Source: Acidobacteriaceae bacterium (GTDB lineage Bacteria; Acidobacteriota; Terriglobia; Terriglobales; Acidobacteriaceae). Taken from it: DNA of 64,000 nt. The stretch spans positions 59,074 through 123,073 of the forward strand of contig PLBY01000042.1 of assembly GCA_003134655.1 (NCBI GenBank), in the 5' to 3' direction. The notes below the pieces were generated by a model. The model did not search any database. It saw nothing but the letters and a program-made list of their open reading frames with translations, and had not been told where the DNA came from. The translations under genes were made by a program, and so were the position numbers. Shown here piece by piece: positions 10,449 through 19,183 of this stretch. The first letter of the stretch is position 1; each line of letters opens with the position of its first letter.

Positions 10449-11456
10449 TCAGTCTTCTGTCTGGTTACGGCCGTCGTTGGGAACCGTCTGTGCCCTTGAC
10501 TCTTCGGTCTTTTCTTGCGGCGTACCGTATTCCATCATCCGATGCTCGAGTTGCCTGCGCCAGTCGAGTTCTTCCACGAATCGGCGCGAATCGCGCCACC
10601 CGGGTTCTGCCTTTACATACAACTCCAGAAAGACTTTAGTCCCCAGCATGCGCTCGATCTGCAAGCGGGCCGAAGTGCCGATCTTCTTGAGCATCGAGCC
10701 GCCTTTGCCCACCAGAATTCCCTTCTGCCCTTCGCGCTCGCAATAGATGGTCGCGGCAATCCGCGCGAGCCGCGCACCTTCCTCGAAATTATCGACGATC
10801 ACCGTGGTCGCGTAGGGAATCTCTTCGCTGGTATTCACCAGGACTTGCTCGCGGATGATCTCCGCCGCCATGAAGCGCGCGGGCTGGTCGGTGATTTGGT
10901 CTTCGGGAAAGTAAGCAGGGCCGGCGGGCAAAGCCGCGATCACCATGTCCAGCAGTGTGTCGAGCCCGTTGCGCTTGAGCGCAGAAATGGGGACGACCTC
11001 GGCGAAATCGTAGAGCTTGCGGTACTGCTCGATGAGCGGGAGCAGCTTTGATTTCTCGCGGATCAAGTCGACCTTGTTGAGGATCAGGAACGCTTTCGTC
11101 TTGGGCCGGCGGAGGAGATCGAGCGCAAACTGGTCGCGAGGATCGAACTTGCGCGTGACATCCATGATCACGAGCACGAGGTCGCAGCCTTCCAGCGCCT
11201 CGCGCACCTCGACCATCATCTTGCGCCCTAGAGAACTGTCGGGCTTGTGGACACCGGGAGTATCGACCAGCACGATCTGCCCACCGCCCTTCCCCTTCCG
11301 CTTAGGAACGTGGACAACGCCCTGAATGCGGTTCCGCGTAGTCTGAGGTTTGGGCGAAATGATCGCCAGTTTCTCGCCGACGAGAGCATTGAGCAGAGTG
11401 GATTTGCCCGCATTGGGGCGGCCGAGAATGCAAACGAAACCGGAGCGGAATGGCAT
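10449..11456 (-). CDS. era: GTPase Era, 16S rRNA maturation factor
   Basis: Era binds the 3' end of 16S rRNA and couples 30S maturation to GTP state. G1 GRPNAGKST, G3 DTPGVHKP and G4 NKVD are followed by the C-terminal KH domain (GKGGSMLKKIGTSAR). At 335 aa it is longer than E. coli Era because of an acidic/polar tail of about 30 residues after the KH domain. It is the last gene of a phoH-ybeY-CorC/HlyC-era series, an arrangement conserved in many bacteria, though separated from the upstream gene by 140 bases that hold a repeat. Confidence 0.95.
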   Translation of the reverse strand: MPFRSGFVCILGRPNAGKSTLLNALVGEKLAIISPKPQTTRNRIQGVVHVPKRKGKGGGQIVLVDTPGVHKPDSSLGRKMMVEVREALEGCDLVLVIMDVTRKFDPRDQFALDLLRRPKTKAFLILNKVDLIREKSKLLPLIEQYRKLYDFAEVVPISALKRNGLDTLLDMVIAALPAGPAYFPEDQITDQPARFMAAEIIREQVLVNTSEEIPYATTVIVDNFEEGARLARIAATIYCEREGQKGILVGKGGSMLKKIGTSARLQIERMLGTKVFLELYVKAEPGWRDSRRFVEELDWRRQLEHRMMEYGTPQEKTEESRAQTVPNDGRNQTED

Positions 11457-11464
11457 AGGGAATC

Positions 11465-11498
11465 AGCTTCTAGCTGCTAGCTTCTAGCTGCTAGCTTG
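11465..11498. repeat. AGCTAG-rich short repeat, copy 1
   Basis: A run of overlapping AGCTTCTAGCTGCTAG units just upstream of era. Similar runs occur at 30991-31019 and 45547-45583, and a fragment at 11581-11597. Each is intergenic or touches a gene end. Confidence 0.6.
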
Positions 11499-11596
11499 GA
11501 GCGATTAATATTGAGTGCTCCTTCATCTTACGGGTATTTTCTGGTCAAGTGCAGACGAACCTGACTGCGAAGGGATTTGCTAGGAGCTAGTAGCTT

Positions 11597-12862
11597 TCAA
11601 ATCAACTTCAACTGCCGTGGTTGCACCGCGGTGACTCGCACGCGCTCCACTTTGCGGTCCGTGGACTCCAGGACTTCGAAGCGCAGGCCGTCTTCTTCGA
11701 CCACCTCGCCCTTGCGGGGAATGCGGCCAGCCAACTCGCTCACCAGGCCGGCAATCGTGGCCGACTCTTTTCCTTCGGGCTTGGTGCCGAACAGTTCATC
11801 GAGGCGGTCAACGTCCATTCCACCAGCAACGATGAACGAGCGCTCGCCTTCGCGCACGATCTCCGGCTTATCGTGGTCGTCGCGAATCTCGCCGACAATC
11901 TCTTCCACCAGATCTTCGATCGTAACCAGTCCTGCGACACCGCCGTATTCGTCGACTACGACGGCCATGCGGATACTCTGCTTCTGCATTTCACGCAGCA
12001 GGTCGCTTCCCAGCTTGCTCTCGGGGACGAAGTAGACATCGCGACGCATGATGGTATCGAGGATGCGCACGTGAGCTTCGGTGTCGGGCACTTGCAACAC
12101 ATCCTGTGTGTAGACGATTCCCTTGATGTTGTGGATGCTGCCTTCATATACCGGCACGCGCGAGTAGTGCTTGACGCGCAACATCTCGATGAAACGCTCG
12201 ACCGTCGTATCGGAGGGCACGGCAAACATCTGCGGACGTGGCTTCATTGCTTCGCGGACGGTCTTGCCGCTGAATTCGACGACGGACTGAATCAGGTCGC
12301 GGTCGCCTTCCTGAATAATGCCTTCTTCCTGCCCGGCCTCGATCAACGCGTCCACGGCCTCGGCGGAAGTCTCCGGCTGCTCGCCTGTATTTTGCTTGGT
12401 GAGCGCCGCGACTGACTGCAGGAAGCCCAACGCAATTGTCACCGGCATGACCGTGTAGATCAATACTTTTAAGACCAGAGTCCAGTGAATCAACCACTCA
12501 CCTTTGGTGCGCGAGAAAAAGACGAACGGCAGGAAGCGGTTGAACACGATGACGATCAGGATGAGGCTGATCGTGGTTTGCAGAATCTCGTAGATGTTCC
12601 AGGTCAGATCGGTGAAGACGATAAAGCCGATGAGCAGAGCAATCGCCGCCATGGTGAGCTGCGTCATCACGGCCATGGAGAGAGCGGCCCGGGTGCGGCC
12701 CACTCCCAGTTCCGGCTCGACCTTTTGTTCGAAGACGTCGATGTTGTCCTGGAATTCGCGGGAAAGAAACTTGCCAACTTCCTGGTAGACGCGGTCTACG
12801 TAGGAGACGAGCGTCAGTAGTCCCAGCAGGAGAAGCAGCGCGATGGCGACGGCGTAACTCAT
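11597..12862 (-). CDS. CNNM/CorC-HlyC membrane transporter with CBS pair
   Basis: A 421-aa protein with at least three hydrophobic helices (about 1-30, 60-110, 120-155), then a pair of CBS domains (about 205-330, MKPRPQMFAVPSD through VTIEDLVEEIVGEI) and a C-terminal CorC_HlyC domain. The family (CorC/YfjD/CNNM-like) is linked to Mg2+ or Co2+ efflux. The start ATG overlaps the ybeY stop in ATGA, so translation is coupled. The usual DUF21 N-terminus is somewhat shortened. Confidence 0.85.
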   Translation of the reverse strand: MSYAVAIALLLLLGLLTLVSYVDRVYQEVGKFLSREFQDNIDVFEQKVEPELGVGRTRAALSMAVMTQLTMAAIALLIGFIVFTDLTWNIYEILQTTISLILIVIVFNRFLPFVFFSRTKGEWLIHWTLVLKVLIYTVMPVTIALGFLQSVAALTKQNTGEQPETSAEAVDALIEAGQEEGIIQEGDRDLIQSVVEFSGKTVREAMKPRPQMFAVPSDTTVERFIEMLRVKHYSRVPVYEGSIHNIKGIVYTQDVLQVPDTEAHVRILDTIMRRDVYFVPESKLGSDLLREMQKQSIRMAVVVDEYGGVAGLVTIEDLVEEIVGEIRDDHDKPEIVREGERSFIVAGGMDVDRLDELFGTKPEGKESATIAGLVSELAGRIPRKGEVVEEDGLRFEVLESTDRKVERVRVTAVQPRQLKLI

Positions 12863-13356
12863 GCCATCCTCCGCGCTCCTGTCGTAGCCCGTTCGCCGTA
12901 CTCGTGGGTGGCTTGGACTCGCTCGATCAAGGCAGCCGGCAGCTTAAGCGCCCGGCGCAGTGTCTGCTCTTTGCGCGCCATCTCACCATTATCGCGCTCG
13001 TGGTCAAAGCCCGCCAGATGAAGGATCCCATGCAGCGCCAGAATCTTGATTTCCTGGGCAACCGGATGGCCGAGCCGGATCGAATTTTGCAGGGCAATAT
13101 CGGCGGAAATCGCGACGTCGCCGGCCAGTCTGGGCTTATTGCGAGATGCCGTACTCGGGGATGGAGGCGGAAACGACAACACATCGGTAGCCTTGTTCTG
13201 GCCGCGAAACTGGCGATTCAGCGTGCGCACGGCGGAACTGCTGGTGACGAGCACATTCACCGGGGCGCGGAGCCCGACGGCCTTGCGCGCGCGCAACACA
13301 AAACGCTCCAGCGTGCCCTCACTCAATCCCGTGACTTTCTTTTGCAGAATAACCAA
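12859..13356 (-). CDS. ybeY: Endoribonuclease YbeY, 16S rRNA processing
   Basis: YbeY is a single-strand-specific metalloendoribonuclease for rRNA maturation and 70S quality control. The zinc motif HGILHLAGFDH is intact. The frame remains open far upstream, into phoH, but homology starts at VILQKKVTGLSEG, so I place the start at TTG 13356, behind a purine-rich AGAGAGAAAGAG. This gives 165 aa, normal for the family. An ATG at 13434 would add 26 residues but sits before a strong hairpin at 13404-13426. It lies downstream of phoH and overlaps the CorC/HlyC gene by 4 bases. Confidence 0.88.
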   Translation of the reverse strand: MVILQKKVTGLSEGTLERFVLRARKAVGLRAPVNVLVTSSSAVRTLNRQFRGQNKATDVLSFPPPSPSTASRNKPRLAGDVAISADIALQNSIRLGHPVAQEIKILALHGILHLAGFDHERDNGEMARKEQTLRRALKLPAALIERVQATHEYGERATTGARRMA

Positions 13357-13403
13357 ACTCTTTCTCTCTGCGGGTTGCTCTCTGCTGGGTGCAAATGCAA
13401 ACA

Positions 13404-13426
13404 GGAGGGCCGAGTCGCGGCCCTCC
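13404..13426 (-). terminator. Perfect 9-bp hairpin between phoH and ybeY
   Basis: GGAGGGCCG and CGGCCCTCC pair exactly around a 5-base loop, 19 bases after the phoH stop. The following bases (TGTTTGCATTTG) are only moderately T-rich, so this may be a weak terminator or attenuator that lowers expression of the ybeY-era genes. Confidence 0.5.
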
Positions 13427-13444
13427 CGCCCCATGTGCGTCGCT

Positions 13445-14509
13445 CTATCCCTTGGCTTCGGCCGAAGCCGACTTCGCTTCCTTGGCTGCGGCTGCCGCCT
13501 GCTTCTCGGCACTGGCCGCGTCCGCATGTCTGGGCTCGGCCAGCAAAAGCATCTGCTGCTCGGCCACACGCGTCTTGTGCTCGTCGTAGGCGCGAACGAT
13601 ACGCTGCACCAGGTGATGACGCACCACATCCGTTTCATCGAAGTGCACGAATGCCAGCCCTTCCACGCTCTTCAGAACATCCATGGCCTCGAGCAGTCCG
13701 CTGCGGCGCGCGTTGGGCAAGTCGATCTGCGTGGCGTCGCCGGTAATGACCGCCTTCGAGTTGAAGCCCAGGCGGGTGACGAACATCTTCATCTGCTCTG
13801 AGGTCGTGTTCTGCGCCTCGTCGAGAATGACGAACGAATCGTTCAGGGTGCGTCCGCGCATAAAAGCAATGGGCGCGATCTCGATGACGTTCTTCTCCAG
13901 ATAGCGATCCACCTTCTCGGGATCGAGCATGTCGTACAAGGCGTCGTACAGGGGGCGCAGGTAGGGATCGATCTTGTCCTGCAGAGTGCCGGGCAGAAAG
14001 CCCAGTCGCTCGCCCGCTTCGACCGCGGGGCGCGCCAGGATGATGCGGTTCACCCGCTTGGCCAGCAGCGCGGAGATCGCCATAGCGACGGCAAGATACG
14101 TCTTGCCCGTGCCGGCGGGCCCAATCCCAAACACCATGTCGTGCGCCTCGATGGCTTCGACATAGCGGCGCTGGTTGCTGCTCTTGGGCTGGACGGTGCG
14201 GCGTCCAAAGGAGCGCTGGCGCCCGGCATCGGCCAATCCGCGGAGGGTCGAGTTAGCGTCGGAGATCAGCACGCGCAGCATGCTGTTGAGGTCGCCATTG
14301 TTGAACGTGTGGCCGGAGCGCAGCAGGGTCTCGTAGTCCGCGAAGACTTGCTCAACGCGAGCTACGTCTTTGGCCGCGCCTTCCAGTTCGATGGCGTTCG
14401 ACCGCAGGTTGATGGTGATGTTGAGGCCGTCTTCCAGCAGGCGCACATTCTCATCCCGTGTGCCGAAGAAGGTCTCGATGTTGGGGCTGACGCCGATGCT
14501 TTTCTTCAT
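13445..14509 (-). CDS. phoH: PhoH-family ATPase (PhoL/YbeZ)
   Basis: Cytoplasmic P-loop ATPase of the PhoH/YbeZ family, which works with YbeY in RNA processing. N-terminal KH-like region, then Walker A GPAGTGKT near residue 140 and Walker [12 protein letters not shown]. The C-terminal 30 residues are Ala/Lys/Glu-rich and low complexity. ATG at 14509. It is the first gene of the phoH-ybeY-CorC/HlyC-era series; upstream is a palindromic repeat at 14528-14556. Confidence 0.93.
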   Translation of the reverse strand: MKKSIGVSPNIETFFGTRDENVRLLEDGLNITINLRSNAIELEGAAKDVARVEQVFADYETLLRSGHTFNNGDLNSMLRVLISDANSTLRGLADAGRQRSFGRRTVQPKSSNQRRYVEAIEAHDMVFGIGPAGTGKTYLAVAMAISALLAKRVNRIILARPAVEAGERLGFLPGTLQDKIDPYLRPLYDALYDMLDPEKVDRYLEKNVIEIAPIAFMRGRTLNDSFVILDEAQNTTSEQMKMFVTRLGFNSKAVITGDATQIDLPNARRSGLLEAMDVLKSVEGLAFVHFDETDVVRHHLVQRIVRAYDEHKTRVAEQQMLLLAEPRHADAASAEKQAAAAAKEAKSASAEAKG

Positions 14510-14527
14510 TCAGTGAGTTTCAAGAAC

Positions 14528-14556
14528 CATGTAGGGACAGCCGCCCTCGGCTGTCC
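14528..14556 (-). repeat. GGACAGCCG palindrome with CTACATG tail, copy A (half element)
   Basis: Read on the minus strand this is GGACAGCCG, a short loop, CGGCTGTCC, then CTACATGG. It matches the second hairpin of the longer elements at 33201, 39226 and 40210, without their first hairpin. It lies 18 bases upstream of phoH. A second palindrome of different sequence (CCGGGC...GCCCGG) follows at 14557-14573. Confidence 0.65.
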
Positions 14557-14719
14557 GGCCGGGCAGAGCCCGGCAGCCGCGGAACATTTGAGATGCACTT
14601 ATGCAGCTCGCAGACAAAGCAGGGTTTCGCTTGGAGACGGGACCAACCGGAATGCGCATGCCCAGAAGGCAAGTCACTACCATTAAGTTAAAGCCTAACC
14701 CGAGGCGAAGAGGGAGTCA

Positions 14720-14980
14720 ATGGGAGCAAAATGTAGGCAAAATGTAGGCCGCCTGTGGGAAACTTGCAGGATGAAGAAGCCGAGGTTGCATGTCACCAAA
14801 TGGCTTGGGGAGATTCCTGTAGAGATCGAGTGCACATCCTGCCCGGAGTGGAGCTTCCGCGCCACGCCGTCGAGCCATCGGCCAAACCGGGAAGAATGCA
14901 GTCAGCAACTACAGCGCGCATTTGACCAACACTTCAAGACGGTTCATGGGAGCGAAGAATCCGGCAAGATCAGCGAGTGA
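14720..14980 (+). CDS. Small C2H2-like hypothetical protein
   Basis: An 86-aa protein I cannot name. CTSC and a downstream FDQHFKTVH give a CxxC...HxxxxH pattern that could hold one zinc ion. ATG at 14720 has a strong AGGGAG just upstream; the in-frame ATG at 14771 (MKKPRLHVTKW) would give 69 aa and matches where the conserved-looking part begins. The 5' end contains a direct repeat (GCAAAATGTAG twice). Its 3' end overlaps the convergent AAA ATPase gene by 11 bases. Confidence 0.55.
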   Translation: MGAKCRQNVGRLWETCRMKKPRLHVTKWLGEIPVEIECTSCPEWSFRATPSSHRPNREECSQQLQRAFDQHFKTVHGSEESGKISE

Positions 14981-16670
14981 CCGCGGCATCATCGGGAACC
15001 GAAGCGGGCACAGCTCTGGTGCGGGCCCAATTGCGCAGGGTCTGGATCTCTTCGGCTCGCGTGGTTGAGAGCGGGACGGTCTGCGTTAGAGCATCGAGCA
15101 GCGACTGCGTGCAAAGTTGCTTCTTCTCGGAATATGCGGCGTAGAGTCCGCCTTGGACGGCAGCGTCGATTTCGGCTCCCGAGTATCCTTTCGCGGCGGC
15201 AGCCACTTTGTCGAGGTCGAAGTCGGCCGGATTGCGTTTGCGCTTCGCGAGTTGGATCGCGAAGATCTGCTTGCGCTCGGCCTGATTGGGCAGATCTACG
15301 AAGAACAGTTCATCGAAGCGTCCCTTGCGGATCAACTCCGGCGGCAGCACGGTTACGTTGTTGCAGGTCGCGGCGACGAAGACGGCAGCTTTGCGGTCCT
15401 GCATCCAGGAGAGGAACGACGCCAGCAAGCGCGAAGAGACGCCAGCATCGGCTGAGGCGGAATCGGGGCCGCTGCCGGCGAAGACCTTTTCCAACTCGTC
15501 GATCCAAAGTACGCAGGGCGCGAGTCCTTCAGCGACCTGGAACACTTTGCGGATGCGCTTCTCAGTCTCACCGATGAACTTGTCGTAGACGGCGGACGTG
15601 TCGAACTTGACCAGAGGCAGCTTCCACTCTCCGGCGACGGCGCGGGCACAGAGCGACTTGCCGCATCCCTGCACTCCGAGGATGATCATGCCGCGCGGCG
15701 GCTCCAGACCGAAGTCGCGGGCCGAGTCTTCCCATGCGCCCCGGCGCTGGCCGAGCCAGTGCTTGAGGTTCTCGAGTCCCCCGACGGCGGCCATGTTGTC
15801 GGAGGCCTCGATAAATTCGAGCATACCCGAATGGCGTAGCAGTTGCTTCTTGGCTTCGAGCACGTCCGTGACGCTCTCGGGACACAGCGCATAGCGCGTG
15901 ACCAGAGCCTGCGAGATGGCGCGCTCCGCTTCTTCTTCGGTCAGGCCGCGGAGGTTGGCCGACATGGCGTCCACGCCGGACGCGTCGAGTTGCAGTTTCA
16001 ACGTGTACGTCTTCGAGAGCCGAGTGAACGTTTCTTTGATGATCTCGTGCAGGCGATCGCGATCGGGCAGCGGGAGATCGAAGTACTCGACCAGCGTCGT
16101 GAGTTCCGCCGGGACGGTGATCTCGGGTGCGGTGATGATGACGGTGCGACGATTGGTGGCGAACTGGCCTACATCACGCAGGCGGCGCACCACGACGGGG
16201 TCGTCCATGTGGCGGTGAAAGTCTTTGAGGATGAAGACGGCTTCGAGCGTCGTCGACTCCATGTTGGCAAGGGCTTGCACAGGTTCGCGCGTGTTGTAGA
16301 TCGCTGCGCCGGTGGCCGCGGCAGAAGCGCCGGTTCCCAAGGATGAGGCCATCGCTAGAGTGAGTCTGTCGGCTTCCGCGCTGCCGGGGCTGAGCGCGGT
16401 TCGCATTTGCGAATAGGCGCGTCCGGCCTGGGTTCGCAGTGTTGACTGGTCGATGCGGTCCTGCAGTGTCGTCTTCTGTGCTTCGACGGGAGTACTCGAG
16501 CCGGAGCGCAACAGGCCGTCGGCGATGGTCCATTCGAAGGTCGCCATGTTGAGTTGGCTACAGGCGGCGCGCACCATGCTGACCGCGTGGGTCTCCTCCG
16601 ACGTCTCCATCACAATGATGGGGGTCGAGGAGTTGATCAGTACTTTCAGGCGATCGAGGCCGTCTGTCAT
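14970..16670 (-). CDS. Ycf46-like AAA+ ATPase
   Basis: A 566-aa AAA+ protein. The N-terminal region (LKVLINSSTPIIVMETSEE) and the C-terminal AAA module with Walker A GVQGCGKS, Walker B VLWIDELEK, sensor 1 ATCNN and arginine-finger region RKGRFDE are arranged as in chloroplast/cyanobacterial Ycf46, linked in cyanobacteria to inorganic-carbon responses. An Ala/Gly-rich insert (about 105-130) interrupts the N-terminal domain. The role in this organism is unknown. It appears monocistronic and has repeats in its upstream gap. Confidence 0.8.
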   Translation of the reverse strand: MTDGLDRLKVLINSSTPIIVMETSEETHAVSMVRAACSQLNMATFEWTIADGLLRSGSSTPVEAQKTTLQDRIDQSTLRTQAGRAYSQMRTALSPGSAEADRLTLAMASSLGTGASAAATGAAIYNTREPVQALANMESTTLEAVFILKDFHRHMDDPVVVRRLRDVGQFATNRRTVIITAPEITVPAELTTLVEYFDLPLPDRDRLHEIIKETFTRLSKTYTLKLQLDASGVDAMSANLRGLTEEEAERAISQALVTRYALCPESVTDVLEAKKQLLRHSGMLEFIEASDNMAAVGGLENLKHWLGQRRGAWEDSARDFGLEPPRGMIILGVQGCGKSLCARAVAGEWKLPLVKFDTSAVYDKFIGETEKRIRKVFQVAEGLAPCVLWIDELEKVFAGSGPDSASADAGVSSRLLASFLSWMQDRKAAVFVAATCNNVTVLPPELIRKGRFDELFFVDLPNQAERKQIFAIQLAKRKRNPADFDLDKVAAAAKGYSGAEIDAAVQGGLYAAYSEKKQLCTQSLLDALTQTVPLSTTRAEEIQTLRNWARTRAVPASVPDDAAVTR

Positions 16671-16693
16671 TGGGACCCGTTACTCCTCGCGCA

Positions 16694-16736
16694 AGATCCT
16701 TCCCTTCGCCTGAGGAACGGCTCCGGTCAGGATGAC
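16694..16736 (+). repeat. GATCCTTCCCTTCGCCTGA...CAGGATGAC repeat, copy 1
   Basis: About 43 bases matching copies at 23988-24031 and 24561-24606 nearly base for base. It lies in the gap between the AAA ATPase and rpsT. A related but longer member occurs at 49205-49263. Confidence 0.7.
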
Positions 16737-16753
16737 TCCACCCGAAACAACCC

Positions 16754-16781
16754 GGACAGCCGAAGGCGGCTGTCCCCACAT
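16754..16781 (+). repeat. GGACAGCCG palindrome with CCACAT tail, copy B (half element)
   Basis: GGACAGCCG, loop AAGG, CGGCTGTCC then CCACAT. It equals the second hairpin of the full elements at 33201, 39226 and 40210 and lies just upstream of the rpsT promoter. Confidence 0.7.
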
Positions 16782-16794
16782 ACCTGTTCAAAGT

Positions 16795-16824
16795 TTGACC
16801 GGGTGGGAATGCTTCCCTATAATA
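16795..16824 (+). promoter_or_regulatory. Sigma70-type promoter of rpsT
   Basis: TTGACC (16795-16800) and TATAAT (16819-16824) are separated by 18 bases and stand 57 bases before the rpsT ATG. This is the best promoter in the window by consensus. Confidence 0.75.
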
Positions 16825-16880
16825 AGGAATTCGGACCTACCCCGAATATCTCTCTGCACTTACAAAGGTAACAACCAGTT

Positions 16881-17144
16881 ATGGCAAATCATGCTTCGGC
16901 GCTGAAACGTGCGCGCCAGACCGAACGACGCACCGTGCGCAACCGCGCCAACACTTCTTCCCTGCGCACCCAACTGCGCGACCTGCGCGAGACCATCGAA
17001 AAGGGCGACAAGGCGGCCGCTGAGTTGGCGTACCGCAAGACGGTGTCTTTCCTCGACAAAGCCATCCAGAAGGGTACGCTGCACGAGAACACGGCCTCGC
17101 GCTACAAGTCCCGGTTGGGCAAGCGGGTAGGGGCGCTGAAGTAG
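16881..17144 (+). CDS. rpsT: 30S ribosomal protein S20
   Basis: An 87-aa basic, fully helical protein beginning [19 protein letters not shown], typical of S20, which binds 16S rRNA early in 30S assembly. The conserved [19 protein letters not shown] block is present. It has its own sigma70 promoter, a ribosome site AAAGGT upstream, and an intrinsic terminator after the stop, so it is a single-gene transcription unit. Confidence 0.97.
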   Translation: MANHASALKRARQTERRTVRNRANTSSLRTQLRDLRETIEKGDKAAAELAYRKTVSFLDKAIQKGTLHENTASRYKSRLGKRVGALK

Positions 17145-17189
17145 GGATTCCGGCTTCAGCCTTTCGGCTTCCGGCACGTTAAGAATCAG

Positions 17190-17215
17190 GGCAGACCTTC
17201 TGGGTCTGCCTTTTT
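17190..17215 (+). terminator. Intrinsic terminator of rpsT
   Basis: GGCAGACC and GGTCTGCC form a perfect 8-bp stem with a 5-base loop, followed directly by TTTTT, 46 bases after the rpsT stop. Confidence 0.9.
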
Positions 17216-17950
17216 GCTTGGACCTCCGCTTTGGTCCCTCCACTTTTTTTTCGCGTGGATTACTAAAATCTTCATTCTAAATGAGTTGCTTACTTCTTGA
17301 TCGTACGAGCTCCCGTAAAATATTGAGCCGCAAGGAGTTGCGGGTAAAATATTGCGAAATAAGGGGTTACCTTCGACCAAAATTCCTTGGACCACGCCAA
17401 GGGTCATTATTTTCATAGGGTTACGCTCCAAGCCGGTGGTACGACATAGGTAAAATATTGAGTCATAAGGAGTTGCGCCAGGGGTCTTGCAGAGCAAGGG
17501 GTTCGTTTTCAGACCGACGGTCGCGGACTGGATAGCTGTCGTTCCGGTGGGAGAGCCGTCGTACATTTACTCCCAGTTTTCGCTTTTCCGAATTCTCGGT
17601 CAAGGTTGTTCGTCACACGATCCGCATTTTGTGCTGTGGAAAACTTTGAAAATCGGCGGGGCGTTGAGTGCCATGCTTTCGTTGACTCTCCAGAGGGTTT
17701 GCCCGCAAGTCTCAGCAAGAAACAAGCATGAGTCGTTTCGTTGGAGATGCGGAGCAGCCGCGACGTTGAATCCGGATCGTGCCGTTGTTACTTCAGGCAA
17801 TTGAGGTAGTGACCCTGATGTTATATTGTGCGGGTTTGGAGAGCTGCGCGTGGCCCATCGTCGAGAAGCCGGTCGCCCCATGGACGCCCAATCGTTCGGG
17901 CACAACCGTCTCCCATGGGTGAGGCGTTCACCCTGGAAGGCGCGGCGGTA
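17216..17950. other. Long gap upstream of the GT2 operon
   Basis: About 0.7 kb with no supportable gene. It holds the degenerate repeat array at 17315-17503. Further on, TTGAGG (17801-17806) with TATATT (17822-17827) is a weak promoter candidate for the glycosyltransferase operon. A minus-strand open frame across the repeats (17186-17566) is a by-product of the repeat period. Confidence 0.6.
17315..17503. repeat. Degenerate interspersed repeat array (GTAAAATATTG...AAGGAGTTGCG units)
   Basis: GTAAAATATTG recurs at 17315, 17344 and 17450, and AAGGAGTTGCG/AAGGGGTTAC-like cores recur near 17332, 17361, 17414, 17467 and 17494, spaced about 27-29 bases or twice that. The first two units are adjacent 29-mers. 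Units differ at many positions and there are no unique spacers of constant length, so this is not a CRISPR array. Confidence 0.6.
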
Positions 17951-19183
17951 ATGGCTCCTATTCTTCTTTGGCTCATCCTGGTTCTCTGTCTGCTGATCTC
18001 AGCGGTCAAGTACCTGATGGGAATTATTCTGAAATTCTCGTTCGCCAGCACAAAAGCCCAAAAAGACTACACGTATCAGCCCACGGTGAGCGTGCTGATG
18101 CCCTGCTACAACGAGGGCAAGACGGTTTACGAGACGATCGAGAGCATCAGCAAGAGCAACTATCCGAACGATAAATTTGAAGTGATCGCGCAGGATGACT
18201 GTTCCGTCGACGACAGCTATGAGTGGATGCGCAAGGCCCAGCGGGATTTCACAAACATCCACGTAAGGACCGGGCGGAATGAGGTGAACAGCGGAAAGGC
18301 GCGTTCCGTGTGCAATGCGCTGCAGCACTCCACCGCGGAGGTCATCATCTCGATCGATTCTGATTGCATCTTCCATCCGGACGCGATTCGCGAGCTGACC
18401 GCATGTTTCGCGGAGCCGCGTATTGGATCGGTTGGGGGCAGAGTAGGAGTCCGAAACCCAAACGACAGTGTGATCACCGCCATCCAGACGGTGATCTACT
18501 ACTCGGCATTCGAGCTCTATAAGATTCCCGAGAATTGGACGCGGAGCATCTGCTGCATCAGCGGATGCCTTTTCGCCATCCGGCGCACGTTGCTGCTGGA
18601 GATCGAGCCGGCGATCCGCGCCCGCCACTGGTTCGGAGTTCCAGTGAACCAGGGGGAAGACAGGTTCCTGACTCACCAGACGCTGCTGCGCGGGTACGGG
18701 ACTTACATCAACAATGACGCGCTATGCTGGACTACGGTGCCGAACACCTTGTCGGTGCTGTTCAAACAGCAACTCCGCTGGCGGCGCAGCATTGTGCGCG
18801 ACTTCTTTTTTACCTTGAGAACCCTGCCGCAGCATGTCTGGAAGCTGCACCCGAACACGGTGTTCACGCTGGTACTGACTCCGCTGGGAGCCGTGGTTGG
18901 ATTCTTGGTCGTGGTGACGATGCTCACTTCGGATCCGCTAGCATGGGCGGGGCCGCTCCCACTCGTCACGGCGCTGGGAATTGGAGCGGTTCTTACCTGG
19001 GTGATCAAGAGGTATAGTGCGCAAGAGGCCGTGACCCATCCACTGGCCTTTGGCGCTTACGTAGCCTGGTCGCTGGTCAGCAGCTTGTTCCTTACGCCCC
19101 TCGCTCTGTGCACGATGGATTCCGCAGACTGGGGCACGCGAACGAAACAACAAGAGGTGCCCATTGGCAACACCAACAGTTAA
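17951..19183 (+). CDS. Processive family 2 glycosyltransferase, hyaluronan/NodC-synthase-like
   Basis: An inner-membrane polysaccharide synthase. One membrane helix at the N-terminus (MAPILLWLILVLCLLISAVK), then a GT2 domain with VSVLMPCYNEG, the UDP-binding DD of QDDCSVDDS, DSD in ISIDSDC, acceptor-site GEDR and the processivity motif QQLRW, then three to four C-terminal helices. These features match hyaluronan, chitooligosaccharide and cellulose synthases, pointing to a beta-linked polymer. No PilZ domain is fused. I choose ATG 17951; an upstream GTG (17828) would add 41 non-homologous residues. First gene of a three-gene operon; its end overlaps the next start by 20 bases. Confidence 0.85.
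   Translation: MAPILLWLILVLCLLISAVKYLMGIILKFSFASTKAQKDYTYQPTVSVLMPCYNEGKTVYETIESISKSNYPNDKFEVIAQDDCSVDDSYEWMRKAQRDFTNIHVRTGRNEVNSGKARSVCNALQHSTAEVIISIDSDCIFHPDAIRELTACFAEPRIGSVGGRVGVRNPNDSVITAIQTVIYYSAFELYKIPENWTRSICCISGCLFAIRRTLLLEIEPAIRARHWFGVPVNQGEDRFLTHQTLLRGYGTYINNDALCWTTVPNTLSVLFKQQLRWRRSIVRDFFFTLRTLPQHVWKLHPNTVFTLVLTPLGAVVGFLVVVTMLTSDPLAWAGPLPLVTALGIGAVLTWVIKRYSAQEAVTHPLAFGAYVAWSLVSSLFLTPLALCTMDSADWGTRTKQQEVPIGNTNS

Noticed and set aside
13356..13638. Long N-terminal extension of YbeY
   Set aside because: The extension runs into phoH in another frame and through a hairpin; family homology begins at the TTG start.
17315..17503. CRISPR array
   Set aside because: Repeat units differ at many positions, spacing is not a constant repeat plus unique spacer, and no cas genes are present.
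17186..17566. Minus-strand gene of 126 codons across the repeats
   Set aside because: The open frame follows the repeat period and has no family features; it looks like translated repeat.
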